64,000 bases of DNA, taken from assembly GCF_000186865.1 (NCBI RefSeq), contig NW_008705568.1:1273168-1337167 (forward strand). The letters are read 5' to 3'. The notes beneath the pieces are model-generated. The model saw only the letters and a list, made by a program, of their open reading frames with translations, was not told the DNA's origin and ran no database searches. Made by a program: the position numbers and the translations under genes. Shown here one piece after another: positions 26,546 through 35,099 of the stretch (position 1 is the first letter of the stretch; each line of letters starts with the position of its first letter). The stretch comes from Aureococcus anophagefferens (lineage: Eukaryota > Sar > Pelagophyceae > Pelagomonadales > Pelagomonadaceae).

Positions 26546-27313
26546 TTAACGCCCGGTCGGCTTCGGCGCGCCGCAGATCGCGCAGCGGCCCGCCGCGTTC
26601 CAGGACCCGCCGCAGCCGACGTGCGCGAGGGCGCCCCGGGCGCGCTCGTCGGCCGCGGGGTCGCCCGCGCAGCGCGGGCAGCCGCAGGCGAACTGGAAGT
26701 AGTCCCGGAGGAGCCGCCGGCGCGCGGCGCGGCCGTAGGCCGCGGGGACGTAGCTGAAGGTCAGCGCGCCGCCCGCGGGGATGTCCGCGAGGGCCGTGAA
26801 TCGCAGGTCGTCGCCGTCCTGCTCGCGGACGCAGTTCGGCGCGCACGCGTGGTTCAGCAGCCTCGCGACGGGAAAGAGACCCATGGACCGCCGCTCGTAG
26901 TCAACGGTCCACAGGGTGAAGACATTGCACTCGAGCCGCAGGCTCGCGCGCTTCGCCCAGGCCTCGTCGAACTCGTCGGCGTCGTCGTGGGGCGCGAAGA
27001 ACGCGGCGAGGTCGGCCGCGCCGTCGACGGCGTCCGCGAGGCGCCGCCGCGCGGCGCCGTCGAGCGCGTCGTAGGACAGCGAGCACAGCTCGTCGATGAC
27101 CGCGCGGGCTGCGGGGTCCGCGGCGCAGTTGCGCAGTAACTCGACCTCGTCGAGGCCCACGGCGACGGCGCGGTCCCTCAGAACAACGTCGCCCCGGGTT
27201 AGTGCCCTCGCGGCGACGAGTCCGCGTCCCTGGCCTTGTACGTCAACGATGGCGTAGGCCTTACCGTCGCTCGAGGCCGACGACTGCGACTCGGCGCGGG
27301 GAATTGTCGGCAT
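26546..27313 (-). CDS. SET-domain protein, SMYD/SET5-like
   Basis: 255 residues from the ATG at 27313 (the longer frame begins with GTG). The SET domain runs from GRGLVAARALTRGDVVL (about 31-47) to LLNHACAPNC (the NHS/C-x-PNC cofactor motif), then GGALTFSYVP with the catalytic-type Tyr, then a post-SET FACGCPRCAGD zinc-binding stretch. A final CGG...CAIC pair may be another zinc knuckle. No MYND finger interrupts the SET domain, unlike animal SMYD proteins. Such enzymes methylate lysine on histone or other proteins; the substrate here is unknown. Confidence 0.82.
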   Translation of the reverse strand: MPTIPRAESQSSASSDGKAYAIVDVQGQGRGLVAARALTRGDVVLRDRAVAVGLDEVELLRNCAADPAARAVIDELCSLSYDALDGAARRRLADAVDGAADLAAFFAPHDDADEFDEAWAKRASLRLECNVFTLWTVDYERRSMGLFPVARLLNHACAPNCVREQDGDDLRFTALADIPAGGALTFSYVPAAYGRAARRRLLRDYFQFACGCPRCAGDPAADERARGALAHVGCGGSWNAAGRCAICGAPKPTGR

Positions 27314-27403
27314 GCGGGGTTGCGACGCGTCAAACCCGTCGGGCGCAGTCAAGCAAGTCCGACGGGAGTGGATACGTTTCACGGCAAGTGTCGTGTCGAG
27401 GTA

Positions 27404-27924
27404 TTGCCGTAATTACCAGAGGGGGCCGACCACCAGGCATACACCAGCCACGGCATACACCAGCATAGCAGCCGCATAGCAGCCGCATAGCAGACGCATA
27501 GCGGGCGCATAGCGGGCGCATAGCGGGCGCATAGCAGGCGCATAGCAGGCGCATAGCAGGCGCATAGCAGGCGCATACCACCAGCATAGCAGGCGCATAA
27601 GACCAGCATAGCAGCCGCATACCACCAGCATAGCAGGCGCATAAGACCAGCATAGCAGCCCACCAGCATACCACCAGCATAGCAGGCGCATACCACCAGC
27701 ATAGCAGCCGCATACCACCGGCATAGCAGACGCATACCACCGGCATAGCAGACGCATACCACCCGCATACCACCCGCATACCACCAGCATACCACCCGCA
27801 TACCACCCGCATACCACCCGCATACCACCCGCATAACACCCGCATAAAGCCCGCATAAAGCCCGCATAGCGGGCGCATACTACCAGGCATACCGGCGGTC
27901 AACCCCCTCGGGTAATTACGGCAA
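27404..27924. repeat. 11-bp minisatellite bounded by inverted repeats
   Basis: About 40 tandem units of 11 bp alternate between GCATAGCAGGC-like and GCATACCACCC-like forms (27441-27890). Outer arms of about 35 bp are inverted repeats beginning TTGCCGTAATTACC at 27404 and ending with its complement at 27924, about 80 percent identical. No clear target duplication is seen. The unit has no stop on the minus strand in any frame, so three overlapping minus-strand open frames run through it. Each reads a variant of an 11-residue Cys/Trp/Tyr repeat and none is taken as a gene. Confidence 0.85.
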
Positions 27925-28449
27925 GTATCGACGATTTATCGGTCGATTCCGGCCGGTTCGGCCGGTCTCGGCCGAGGTGTCGGCCGGTCTCGGTCGGGGT
28001 ATCGATCGGAGTCGGTGGCGGTATCGAAAAATATCGATTGGTATCGACCGTCGTGCCTACGCGCCGCGGCCGCGGCCGCGCTCGTTGTACTGCAGTTGGA
28101 GGCTCAACTCGATGTAGTCGTTGAGCGACTGGGTCATGCTCGAGTCGAAGGTGTCGTTGAGGATGGAAAACACGCGCTCGGGAGGCGCGGAGTTCGTCGA
28201 GTGCGTGAGCACGCCGCGGAGAAGAAGCGCCGTCGCCGGCAATTGCGGCGCGGCGACCTTCCAAAACGACGCCGGGTTGAGGCGCTGCGCGCCATAACTT
28301 AAATGATGCGATCTTTGGTCCGAGACGCCTTTCTGGCCGGGGGTGTCGGTTGATGTCGCTTGGTGATGATCGCGCTGGCGCTTGGTATCGGTGGCGGTGG
28401 CGGTCGGTGTCGCCCAATCTACGGCAAGTGTCGGTCGATTTATCGGTCC
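27918..28449. mobile_element. degenerate element bounded by direct repeats
   Basis: The same 28-bp motif (ACGGCAAGT, then CGATTTATCGGTC) lies at 27918-27945 and 28421-28449 in direct orientation, enclosing the hAT transposase remnant. It may be the decayed subterminal repeat of the element or a chance of local duplication. Boundaries are approximate. Confidence 0.4.
28075..28278 (-). pseudogene. hAT-family transposase C-terminal dimerisation remnant
   Basis: A minus-strand frame (28057-28464) contains, over its last about 70 residues, NPASFWKVAAPQLPATALLL, then SAPPERVFSILND and LQLQYNERG. The order FW, then (S/A)PxERVFS, then N-x-R near the end is the signature of the hAT C-terminal dimerisation domain. 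The catalytic DDE region is absent and the sequence upstream in the frame is low-complexity, so this is a fragment. hAT elements make 8-bp target duplications, the same length as the introners in this window. Confidence 0.65.
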
Positions 28450-28650
28450 AAAAAACCTCGGCAAGTATCGGGTCGTTTGCGTCGTCTCCCGTCGGCCCTG
28501 CTTGGGCGCAGTCCATCACAAAGGGACCACCGTCTTTTTGTAAACGTTTCCCTTGACGTTGCCCTTCCTCTTGTCCCGGTTCGCAATCGCGCCTCGGACG
28601 ACGGAACCCACCGCGACCCCCACACTACCCCGCAACGATCCACAAGAGCC

Positions 28651-29847
28651 TTACCCGCGCAGCGCGCCCTCCGGGCTGAGGCGGTGGAAGCCGACGAAGC
28701 CCGCGAGAACCAGGACCAGCGCGGCGACGTCCGCGCCGTAGAGGCTCTCGGCGTAGCGCCGGCCGACGAGGAAGGGCGCGCAGAAGACGACCTGCTGCAG
28801 CGGCAGCGCCACGGAGCCCGCGACGACCATGGCCGACGCGCCGTACCGCTTGATGACGTAGAGGCCGTAGCAGTAGCAGCAGCCGTCGACGGCGACGTAC
28901 GCGAAGAACAGCGCCGTGTTCACGAGGTCGCACCCCGGGAGATCCAACCCCGCCGGCGTGGCCGCGGTGCGGCCGAGCGTGCACCACAGGCCGTCGCGCT
29001 CCACGGGGAGGATCTGCGGCGGCGTCAGCCCCCCGAGCGCCGGGAGCTGCTGCGAGGGCAGCAGGGGCAGGTACAGGACGAATTGGACCCACATGGTCCA
29101 GCAGAACATGGTCGTCGCGTCGAGGCCCTCGAGCGCCCGCGCGAAGACCGACTCCTCGAAGACGCGCTCCGCGGAGAATATCAACTGCGCGAACGCGAAG
29201 AGCGCGACGGCGTACCACTCGACGACGATGCCGCCGGCGCCGCCGTCGTCCTCGCCGCCGGCGTCGATGAGCGCGCGGGACGCGAAAAGCCGGGACCGGA
29301 ACGCGCTGCACGCCGCGCCGGCGACGACGAGCGCCGCGGCGGCCGCCGCCGTCCGCGACGGCCGCTTCCCGAGGAACAGCAGCGAGAGCGACAGGACGAG
29401 GGGCACGCTCAGCGTCGCGCTGAGGAGCGACTGCGTGATGCCCGGCGTGTGGGGCTGGCCCACGGCCTGGAAGAAGTTGCCGCCGCCGTTGAGCACGCCG
29501 ATGACGACGAGCAGGCGCGCCGGCGCGCGGCGCGGCGCGCGGCGCCAGAGCACGGCGGCCGTGCTCGCGACGCAGTAGCACGCGGCCGTTGCTAAATTCA
29601 GGTACTGGGCATAGATCTCGCCGAAGCGGTCGAAGAGGATCGCGCCCAGCACGATGTCGCCGACGGTCAAAGCGATCAACAGCGCGAAGACGCCGGCGCC
29701 GGCGGAGGCGTCGCGCTTCTGCGTCGAGACGGAAGAGGCGGAGATCGAGGCGTCGTCGACTCTGAGGAGCGGCGCGTCCAGGGCCGCCTCCATGTTCGAG
29801 AAGGCCATCGCGATGGAGCAGCCCGGCCGGAATGAGCACTTCAACAT
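28651..29847 (-). CDS. CRT-like transporter (drug/metabolite superfamily)
   Basis: 398 residues, about ten membrane spans beginning at FALLIALTVGDIVLGAILF. The block GNFFQAVGQPHTPGITQSLLSATL, then VPLVLSLSLLFLGKR, is characteristic of the chloroquine-resistance-transporter/CLT branch of the drug/metabolite superfamily, which moves peptides, glutathione or amino acids across vacuole or plastid membranes. The last span is followed by a short tail. Starts at 29847, 29808 or 29793 are all possible; the first 50 residues are soluble and variable. An assembly gap lies 107 bp upstream. Confidence 0.72.
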   Translation of the reverse strand: MLKCSFRPGCSIAMAFSNMEAALDAPLLRVDDASISASSVSTQKRDASAGAGVFALLIALTVGDIVLGAILFDRFGEIYAQYLNLATAACYCVASTAAVLWRRAPRRAPARLLVVIGVLNGGGNFFQAVGQPHTPGITQSLLSATLSVPLVLSLSLLFLGKRPSRTAAAAAALVVAGAACSAFRSRLFASRALIDAGGEDDGGAGGIVVEWYAVALFAFAQLIFSAERVFEESVFARALEGLDATTMFCWTMWVQFVLYLPLLPSQQLPALGGLTPPQILPVERDGLWCTLGRTAATPAGLDLPGCDLVNTALFFAYVAVDGCCYCYGLYVIKRYGASAMVVAGSVALPLQQVVFCAPFLVGRRYAESLYGADVAALVLVLAGFVGFHRLSPEGALRG

Positions 29848-29898
29848 CCCAACTTGCAGCGATTACGATGGACATGTCACCGCGATCGTAGCAGTCCC

Positions 29899-31235
29899 AT
29901 GGTCCTGTGGCGAGCCGTCGCCTGCTTCCTGGCGCTGGGCCGGCGGCGCGTCGNNNNNNNNNNNNNNNNNNNNNNNNNNNNNNNNNNNNNNNNNNNNNNN
30001 NNNNNNNNNNNNNNNNNNNNNNNNNNNNNNNNNNNNNNNNNNNNNNNNNNNNNNNNNNNNNNNNNNNNNNNNNNNNNNNNNNNNNNNNNNNNNNNNNNNN
30101 NNNNNNNNNNNNNNNNNNNNNNNNNNNNNNNNNNNNNNNNNNNNNNNNNNNNNNNNNNNNNNNNNNNNNNNNNNNNNNNNNNNNNNNNNNNNNNNNNNNN
30201 NNNNNNNNNNNNNNNNNNNNNNNNNNNNNNNNNNNNNNNNNNNNNNNNNNNNNNNNNNNNNNNNNNNNNNNNNNNNNNNNNNNNNNNNNNNNNNNNNNNN
30301 NNNNNNNNNNNNNNNNNNNNNNNNNNNNNNNNNNNNNNNNNNNNNGCGCGAACGCGACGCGGGACGCCACGCGCGTGCTCCTCGGCCACGGCTACGCCTA
30401 CGGCTACGACGGCCTCGCCGCGTGGGGCGGCGAGGGGGGCGCGAAAGCGGACGACGTCGCGCTCTATCTTTTGTGGCGCGCGGGCGCGGCGGCCGTGGAC
30501 CGCCTCGCCGACGCCGTCGACGACGACGCGACCTACGGCGGCCCCGCCGGCGCGGCCTTCGTCGCGGCGACGGCCGTCACCGCGCCCGCGGCGATGGCCG
30601 CGATCACGTGGGGCCCGAAGAACTGCAAGGCGCAGGTCCGGTCCGACGTGCTCGCGACGCTGCGGCGGCGCGCCGACGCGTTCCTGGACGCGCACGCGGA
30701 CGCGCTGCTGCCGCGTTTGCCCAACGCGTCGCGGGGCTACGCATTGGTCGTCGAGCGGAGGGCGCCCGAGCCGGAGCGCCGGCGGCGCCTCGGCGGCAAG
30801 GGCGACGCGCGGCGGCGCCACGTGCACAACATGGGCGACCTGCTGGCGGCGCTCCGGGCGGCGCGGCCCGAGCTGGACGTGCGGCCCGTGGCCTTCGACG
30901 GGTCCATCCCCTGGGCGCTCCAGGTCGCGCTCTGGCGCCGCGCGAAACTCGTCGTCGGGTTGCACGGCGGGGCGCTCGCGAACGCGCTCTTCCTCTCGCC
31001 GGGCCAGGGCCTCGTGGAGATCACGCCCCGGGAGCACTCCTGCGGCCACCCGTCCATGTTCGCCCACGTCGCCGTCGCCGTGGGCGCGACGTACCGGGGC
31101 GTGCTCTGCGCGGGCTGCACGATGCGGTCGGGCGGCGCCGTCGACGTCCCCGCGGTGCTCCGCGCCGTCGCCGCGGTCCTCGACGACGACCCGAAGCCGG
31201 CCCTCATGGCCGACGGCGAGTCCGGGGGGACGTAG
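29899..31235 (+). CDS. GT61-like glycosyltransferase broken by assembly gap
   Basis: The 5' end is taken as the ATG at 29899 (MVLWRAVACFLALGRRR, a signal or anchor), only 18 codons before the gap 29954-30345. The sequence after the gap is open to the stop at 31235 in a different frame, so exact joining is impossible. The C-terminal half has NMGDLLAALRAARPELDV and the diagnostic LVVGLHGGALANALFLSPG, then VEITP. This is the core of GT61/DUF563 enzymes (EOGT, xylan xylosyl/arabinosyl transferases), with the HGG motif near the nucleotide-sugar site. Expected in ER or Golgi; donor unknown. Confidence 0.7.
29954..30345. other. assembly gap of 392 N
   Basis: Unsequenced. It removes the N-terminal part of the GT61-like gene. 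Gap size may be an estimate. Confidence 0.99.
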
Positions 31236-31425
31236 GGGGGGGACGCAAGAATAGCGACCGCATGGACTTGTAGATGTCTCGGCCATGGCGAAGTCCTCAA
31301 ACATGAGCCTCACTGGCCGAGCCGTCGCACCACTAATGAGGCCCAACATCCCCGGACGGACACATTCGTGGCATCCCCTTCAATAACTAGTCCAACATCG
31401 ACCCGTCATCGATCTCGGTCGACTT

Positions 31426-32409
31426 ATGGGTTCCTCCACGCACTTGCTGTTTCTCAGCGCCGGGTTGGCCGCGGCCCTCGTCGCCCCCCCGGCACCAGCC
31501 CCGCGCTGCGCGCGCGCGACATCCACGGTCCTCCGCGCCGCGCCGCTGCCGTTCACGAGCCCGCGGAAGGTCGACGAGGCCCTGCGGCGCAACGACCCGT
31601 TGCTGCACCTCGCGTCGCGCCTCATCCGCGACGACGACGCGCGGCGGGGCATCCGGTCCATCTACGCCTGGTGCCGGCGCGCCGACGACGTCGCCGACGA
31701 GGTCGGCGTGAACAAGGGTTTGGCGCTCGCGAGCCTCGACGAGATCGAGGCCGATCTGGCGGCGGCGCTCCGCGGGAGCCCGCGGAACGCCATCGACGCG
31801 GCGCTCGCCGCGACCTTCGAGGCCTACCCGGCGCTGTCGACGGCGCCCTTCGAGGCCATGCTCGAGGGCATGCGCGGCGACCTGCGGCCGGAGAGTCTAC
31901 GGTTCGAGCGCTGGGACCCGGACCTGAAAACGTACTGCGAGCGCGTCGCGGGCGGCGTGGGGCTCATGCTGCTCCCGCTGCTCGGCGCGACACCCGACCC
32001 CGTCGTGGAGCGGCGGGCCGTGGACCTGGGCGTCGCCATCCAGCTGACGAACGTGCTGAGAGATGTAGGGGCGGACGCGCGCGACTACGACCGGGTCTAC
32101 CTGCCCCTGGCGGACCTCGCGGCCTGCGGCTGCGACCTGGAGGACGTGCGGAAGGGGCGGCTGACGGCGCCCTACAAGGACGCCGTGCGGCTGCAGATAT
32201 CGCGCGCGCGCGACCTCTACGCGTCCGCGCGCCTCGCGATCCCGGACCTGCCCAAGGCGTCGCGGCTGCCCGTGGCGGCCATCGTCGAGCTGCTCGAGAG
32301 CATCGTCGACGAGCTCGAGGCGCGCGACTGCGACTCGCTCTCGGGGAAGCTCCGGCCGTCGGCGGTGGCCGTCGCCCGGGCCGTGGTCCGCGCGTTCCTC
32401 CGGTCGTAA
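31426..32409 (+). CDS. PSY: phytoene synthase, plastid-targeted
   Basis: 327 residues. The N-terminus MGSSTHLLFLSAGLAAALVAPPAP is signal-like and followed by a basic stretch, consistent with a bipartite plastid presequence. The catalytic acidic motifs are present: YAWCRRADDVADE (first DxxxD) and QLTNVLRDVGADARDYDRVYLP (second, NxxRDxxxD plus the RVYLP continuation found in phytoene synthases). The enzyme condenses two geranylgeranyl diphosphates to phytoene, the first committed step of carotenoid synthesis. Length fits mature PSY plus presequence. A related squalene-synthase-like paralogue (for example the NDUFAF6 type) is less likely because that group has degenerate aspartates. Confidence 0.85.
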   Translation: MGSSTHLLFLSAGLAAALVAPPAPAPRCARATSTVLRAAPLPFTSPRKVDEALRRNDPLLHLASRLIRDDDARRGIRSIYAWCRRADDVADEVGVNKGLALASLDEIEADLAAALRGSPRNAIDAALAATFEAYPALSTAPFEAMLEGMRGDLRPESLRFERWDPDLKTYCERVAGGVGLMLLPLLGATPDPVVERRAVDLGVAIQLTNVLRDVGADARDYDRVYLPLADLAACGCDLEDVRKGRLTAPYKDAVRLQISRARDLYASARLAIPDLPKASRLPVAAIVELLESIVDELEARDCDSLSGKLRPSAVAVARAVVRAFLRS

Positions 32410-32435
32410 CCCCCCTTACGCGGCGAGGCCGGCGC

Positions 32436-33095
32436 TCAGCCGCTCCGGAGGCCGAGGACGACGCCCGTGGCGAAGCCCGTGCCCGAGGGCATGTTGTACT
32501 GGAGCACCTCCATGGCCTGGCCGTACAGGTTCTCCGCGTCGGCCATGTCGATCTTCCCGTCGTGGTTCACGTCGAAGCGGTCCTGGAAGTCCTTGCTCAG
32601 CTTCTCCTGGTCGACGACGATGTAGCCGTTGTAGGCGAGGGCCTGCATGAGCGCGAAGATGCCGCCGAGGCCCGCGGCGACGACCTTGGACGCCTTCTTC
32701 GCCGCGAAGCCCGCGCAGTAGCCGCTGCAGAAGCCCCAGCTCAGCTGGCTCGGCACGCCCGTCGCCAACGCCGTCGACGCGTGCTTGCCGATCTCCGCGA
32801 GGAGCTCGTCGCCGCCGGCCGTCATCGCCCGGTTCTTGGCCAGCGCGAGCGCGAGCGCCGCGTCCTTCTCGTCGACCTTGCCGTCGCCGTTCAGATCCAG
32901 CGCCGCGAGCACGCCCAGCTTCTCGCGCACGGCGGCCATCTCCTCCTCGAGCCGCTTCTTCTCCGCCTCGAGCTTCGCGGCCTCGCTCTTGCCGCCGAAC
33001 CAGCCGCAGTCGGCGGGCTTCTGCGTCGCGCCGGCGGCGCAGGCCGCGAGCGGGGCCGCGCGCAGGCCGCGCAGGGCGAGCCGCGACGCGAACAT
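32436..33095 (-). CDS. FUN14-domain protein flanked by EF-hands
   Basis: 219 residues. An Arg/Ala-rich N-terminus (MFASRLALRGLRAAPLAACA) looks like a mitochondrial presequence. A short coiled coil (about 38-60) is followed by EF loop DLNGDGKVDEKD (67-78). The FUN14 domain spans about 113-165 (VPSQLSWGFCSGYCAGFAAKK and GLGGIFALMQALAYNGYI). A second EF loop DVNHDGKIDMAD lies at 175-186. FUN14 proteins sit in the outer mitochondrial or plastid membrane; animal FUNDC1 is a mitophagy receptor. EF-hands on both sides suggest Ca2+ control, which is unusual for the family. Confidence 0.82.
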   Translation of the reverse strand: MFASRLALRGLRAAPLAACAAGATQKPADCGWFGGKSEAAKLEAEKKRLEEEMAAVREKLGVLAALDLNGDGKVDEKDAALALALAKNRAMTAGGDELLAEIGKHASTALATGVPSQLSWGFCSGYCAGFAAKKASKVVAAGLGGIFALMQALAYNGYIVVDQEKLSKDFQDRFDVNHDGKIDMADAENLYGQAMEVLQYNMPSGTGFATGVVLGLRSG

Positions 33096-33317
33096 GGCTG
33101 GTTGGTGGTGCAGGCGGGCGGCGCTGGATCCGCGAACGTTGACGAGGTGGGGAGTGGCTGATCCACCGAGTTTGATGGCTCAACGTTCGTTCACCTGGGG
33201 GTGATCATCGACTCGTTGCCCCACCCGTACACGATTGTTTGGGGCAGCCACTAGCCGCCGCGATCGCGCCGTCGCCGCCGTTGCGACCGCAAAGCCCGCG
33301 AAGCGCAAAACGAGACC

Positions 33318-34001
33318 ATGTCGGCGGCGCGCGCGCGGCGGGCGCAGAACGCGCAGGTCGCGTCGCGCACGCGCCGGTCGGCGGCCGCCGACGCGAACCG
33401 CAACATCCTGGACCGCGTGGGCCCGTCGAAGCCCAAGATGACGCGCCTCGTCGCGAAGAACATCGGCGCCTCCGTGAGCGCCGTCGACGTGCGGTCCCTC
33501 TTCGCCACCGTCGGCACGGTCAAGGAGGTCCGGGCGGTTTTGGGCGCGTCGTCGACGGTCGTCACGTACGAGGTCGACTTCGCGGACGCGGCGTCCGCGC
33601 GCGAGGCCTGCGTGCGCTTCGACCAGCGCACGCTCGACGGCCGCGTCATGGGCCTGAGCCTCGAGCAGGCCGGCGGCGCCAAGGCCGCGGCGCCCAAGCC
33701 CGCGGCGAAGGCGCCGCCGAAGAAGGCCGCGGCGCCGCCGAAGAAGGCCGCGAAGACGGCCGTCGCGAACAAGAGGGCGCCGGCGACCTTCGTCGTCGAC
33801 CTCAACGCGACGAAGAAGAAGGCGCCCGCGCCGAAGAAGCTCGTCGTCGAGCTCGGCAAGAAGAAGACGGCCGCGGCGGCCAAGAACAAGCCCAAGACCG
33901 TCAAGGCGCTCCGGGCCAAGGTCGCCAAGAAGGGCGAGCGCCAGGCGCCCAAGATCGCCAAGGCCGCGACGCGCCGCCTCGTCAAGGCCGCGCTCCGCTA
34001 G
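33318..34001 (+). CDS. RRM RNA-binding protein with basic tail
   Basis: 227 residues. One RRM-like domain at about 42-118: RLVAKNIGASVSAVDVRSLF corresponds to RNP2 and helix 1, and the RNP1 region is degenerate (STVVTYEVDFADAASAREAC). The C-terminal half is Lys/Ala/Pro-rich with histone-H1-like PKKAA blocks, suited to nucleic-acid binding. The arrangement (basic N-terminus, one RRM, basic C-terminus) is like ALY/REF export adaptors, but the match is too weak to name it. Probably nuclear. Confidence 0.65.
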   Translation: MSAARARRAQNAQVASRTRRSAAADANRNILDRVGPSKPKMTRLVAKNIGASVSAVDVRSLFATVGTVKEVRAVLGASSTVVTYEVDFADAASAREACVRFDQRTLDGRVMGLSLEQAGGAKAAAPKPAAKAPPKKAAAPPKKAAKTAVANKRAPATFVVDLNATKKKAPAPKKLVVELGKKKTAAAAKNKPKTVKALRAKVAKKGERQAPKIAKAATRRLVKAALR

Positions 34002-34130
34002 GCGCGCGGTCTTGGTGCAACATAAAAGTGATTGAGGTCAAGGTGCCTTTTTTGTGGCAATCGATGTAAGGGCTGAGGTGTTTTTTGTACGCGCCGCTGC
34101 CGCCGGGCTGACGCGACGCAAGAGACCACC

Positions 34131-35099
34131 ATGCGCTGCGCCATCACGGGCGCGCTGTCCTACACGGGCCGCTACCTAGCGGCGCGCCTCCTGGAGAAGG
34201 GCCACGACGTGCTGAATTTGAGCAGAAGAGCGACGCCCATCGCATTGGCGCCGCTCTCGCAGCGGCAGGCGGACGCCCTCGCCGCGGACCGCGTCGCGCT
34301 CGATTTCGACGACGTCGACGCGATGGCGCGCGCGCTCGAGGGCTGCGACGTGGTCTACTGCTCGCACTGGGTCCGCTTCGTCGCCGGCGACGGCGACCCG
34401 CACGCCGCCGCGGCCGCGGCGAACGGCCGCCTCTTCGCTGCGGCGAAGCGCGCGGGCGTCGCCAAGGTCGTGCTCATGTCGCACACGCGGACGTCGACGA
34501 GTAGCCCCTTTCCGTACATCGCCGGCAAGGCGAAGGCGGAAGACTTGCTGCGCGAGGCGGATCTCAACTACGCGATCGCGCGGCCCTGCGGCATCTTCGG
34601 CGACACGCCCGAGGAGTCGATCCTGATGAACAACGCCGCGTGGGTGCTGCGCCGCGTGCCCGTTTTTTTGGTCGCCGGCGCCGGCGACCACGTCTTCCAG
34701 CCCGTGCACGTCCGCGACGCCGCGGCGCTGCTCGAGGCGCTCGGCGACCCGGCGACGACGGGCGAGGAGCGCGACGCGTGCGGTCCCGACGCGCCCACGT
34801 CGCTGGAGCTCTTCGGCGCCCTCCGCGACGCCGTCGGCGGGCCGGGCGTCGTCGTGCCCGCGCGGGGCCTGTTGTCGACGCGCGCGATCACGGCGCTCAC
34901 GCGGCCCATCGACTGGTACACGGGCGACACGCTCCTCGACGCCGACGACCTGGACCTGCTCACCTCCGGCCTCACGCGCGCGGACGACCCCGACGACCCG
35001 GCCATCGCCGGGCGCCGGTCGCTCCTCGCGTGGATCGCGGACCGGGGCCCGGACCTCGGCCGGCGCTACGCGTCGTCCGTCGCGCGGTACTACAGGTAA
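34131..35099 (+). CDS. NDUFA9-like atypical SDR (NAD(P)-binding)
   Basis: 322 residues. It starts with a Rossmann loop, MRCAITGALSYTGRYLAARLL (TGAxxYTGR), typical of atypical SDRs such as NDUFA9 and NmrA-like proteins. Further family blocks are VVLMSHTRT, PYIAGKAKAEDLLREADLNYAIARPCGIFG (the YxxxK becomes YIAGK) and FQPVHVRDAAALL. A full catalytic triad is not evident. Roles range from respiratory complex I assembly to redox sensing. The final 10 bases overlap the last 10 bases of the convergent exostosin-like gene. Confidence 0.75.
   Translation: MRCAITGALSYTGRYLAARLLEKGHDVLNLSRRATPIALAPLSQRQADALAADRVALDFDDVDAMARALEGCDVVYCSHWVRFVAGDGDPHAAAAAANGRLFAAAKRAGVAKVVLMSHTRTSTSSPFPYIAGKAKAEDLLREADLNYAIARPCGIFGDTPEESILMNNAAWVLRRVPVFLVAGAGDHVFQPVHVRDAAALLEALGDPATTGEERDACGPDAPTSLELFGALRDAVGGPGVVVPARGLLSTRAITALTRPIDWYTGDTLLDADDLDLLTSGLTRADDPDDPAIAGRRSLLAWIADRGPDLGRRYASSVARYYR

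Larger units (their letters stand above)
27314..28650. other. gene-free region of mobile-element debris
   Basis: No intact gene. It holds, from left to right, a fold-back minisatellite (27404-27924), a GGCCGGTC/TATCGG-rich stretch, a hAT transposase remnant (about 28075-28278), a second copy of the CGGCAAGT...TTTATCGGTC motif (28421-28449) and an undistinguished 170-bp stretch before the 3' end of the transporter gene. Confidence 0.7.

Noticed and set aside
27441..27890. CRISPR-like array
   Set aside because: Units are 11 bp, contiguous, without unique spacers, in a eukaryotic genome.
27330..27902. Cys/Trp/Tyr-rich repeat proteins encoded in all three minus frames
   Set aside because: They follow from an 11-bp satellite without stops; no start context, codon bias or flanking gene supports translation.
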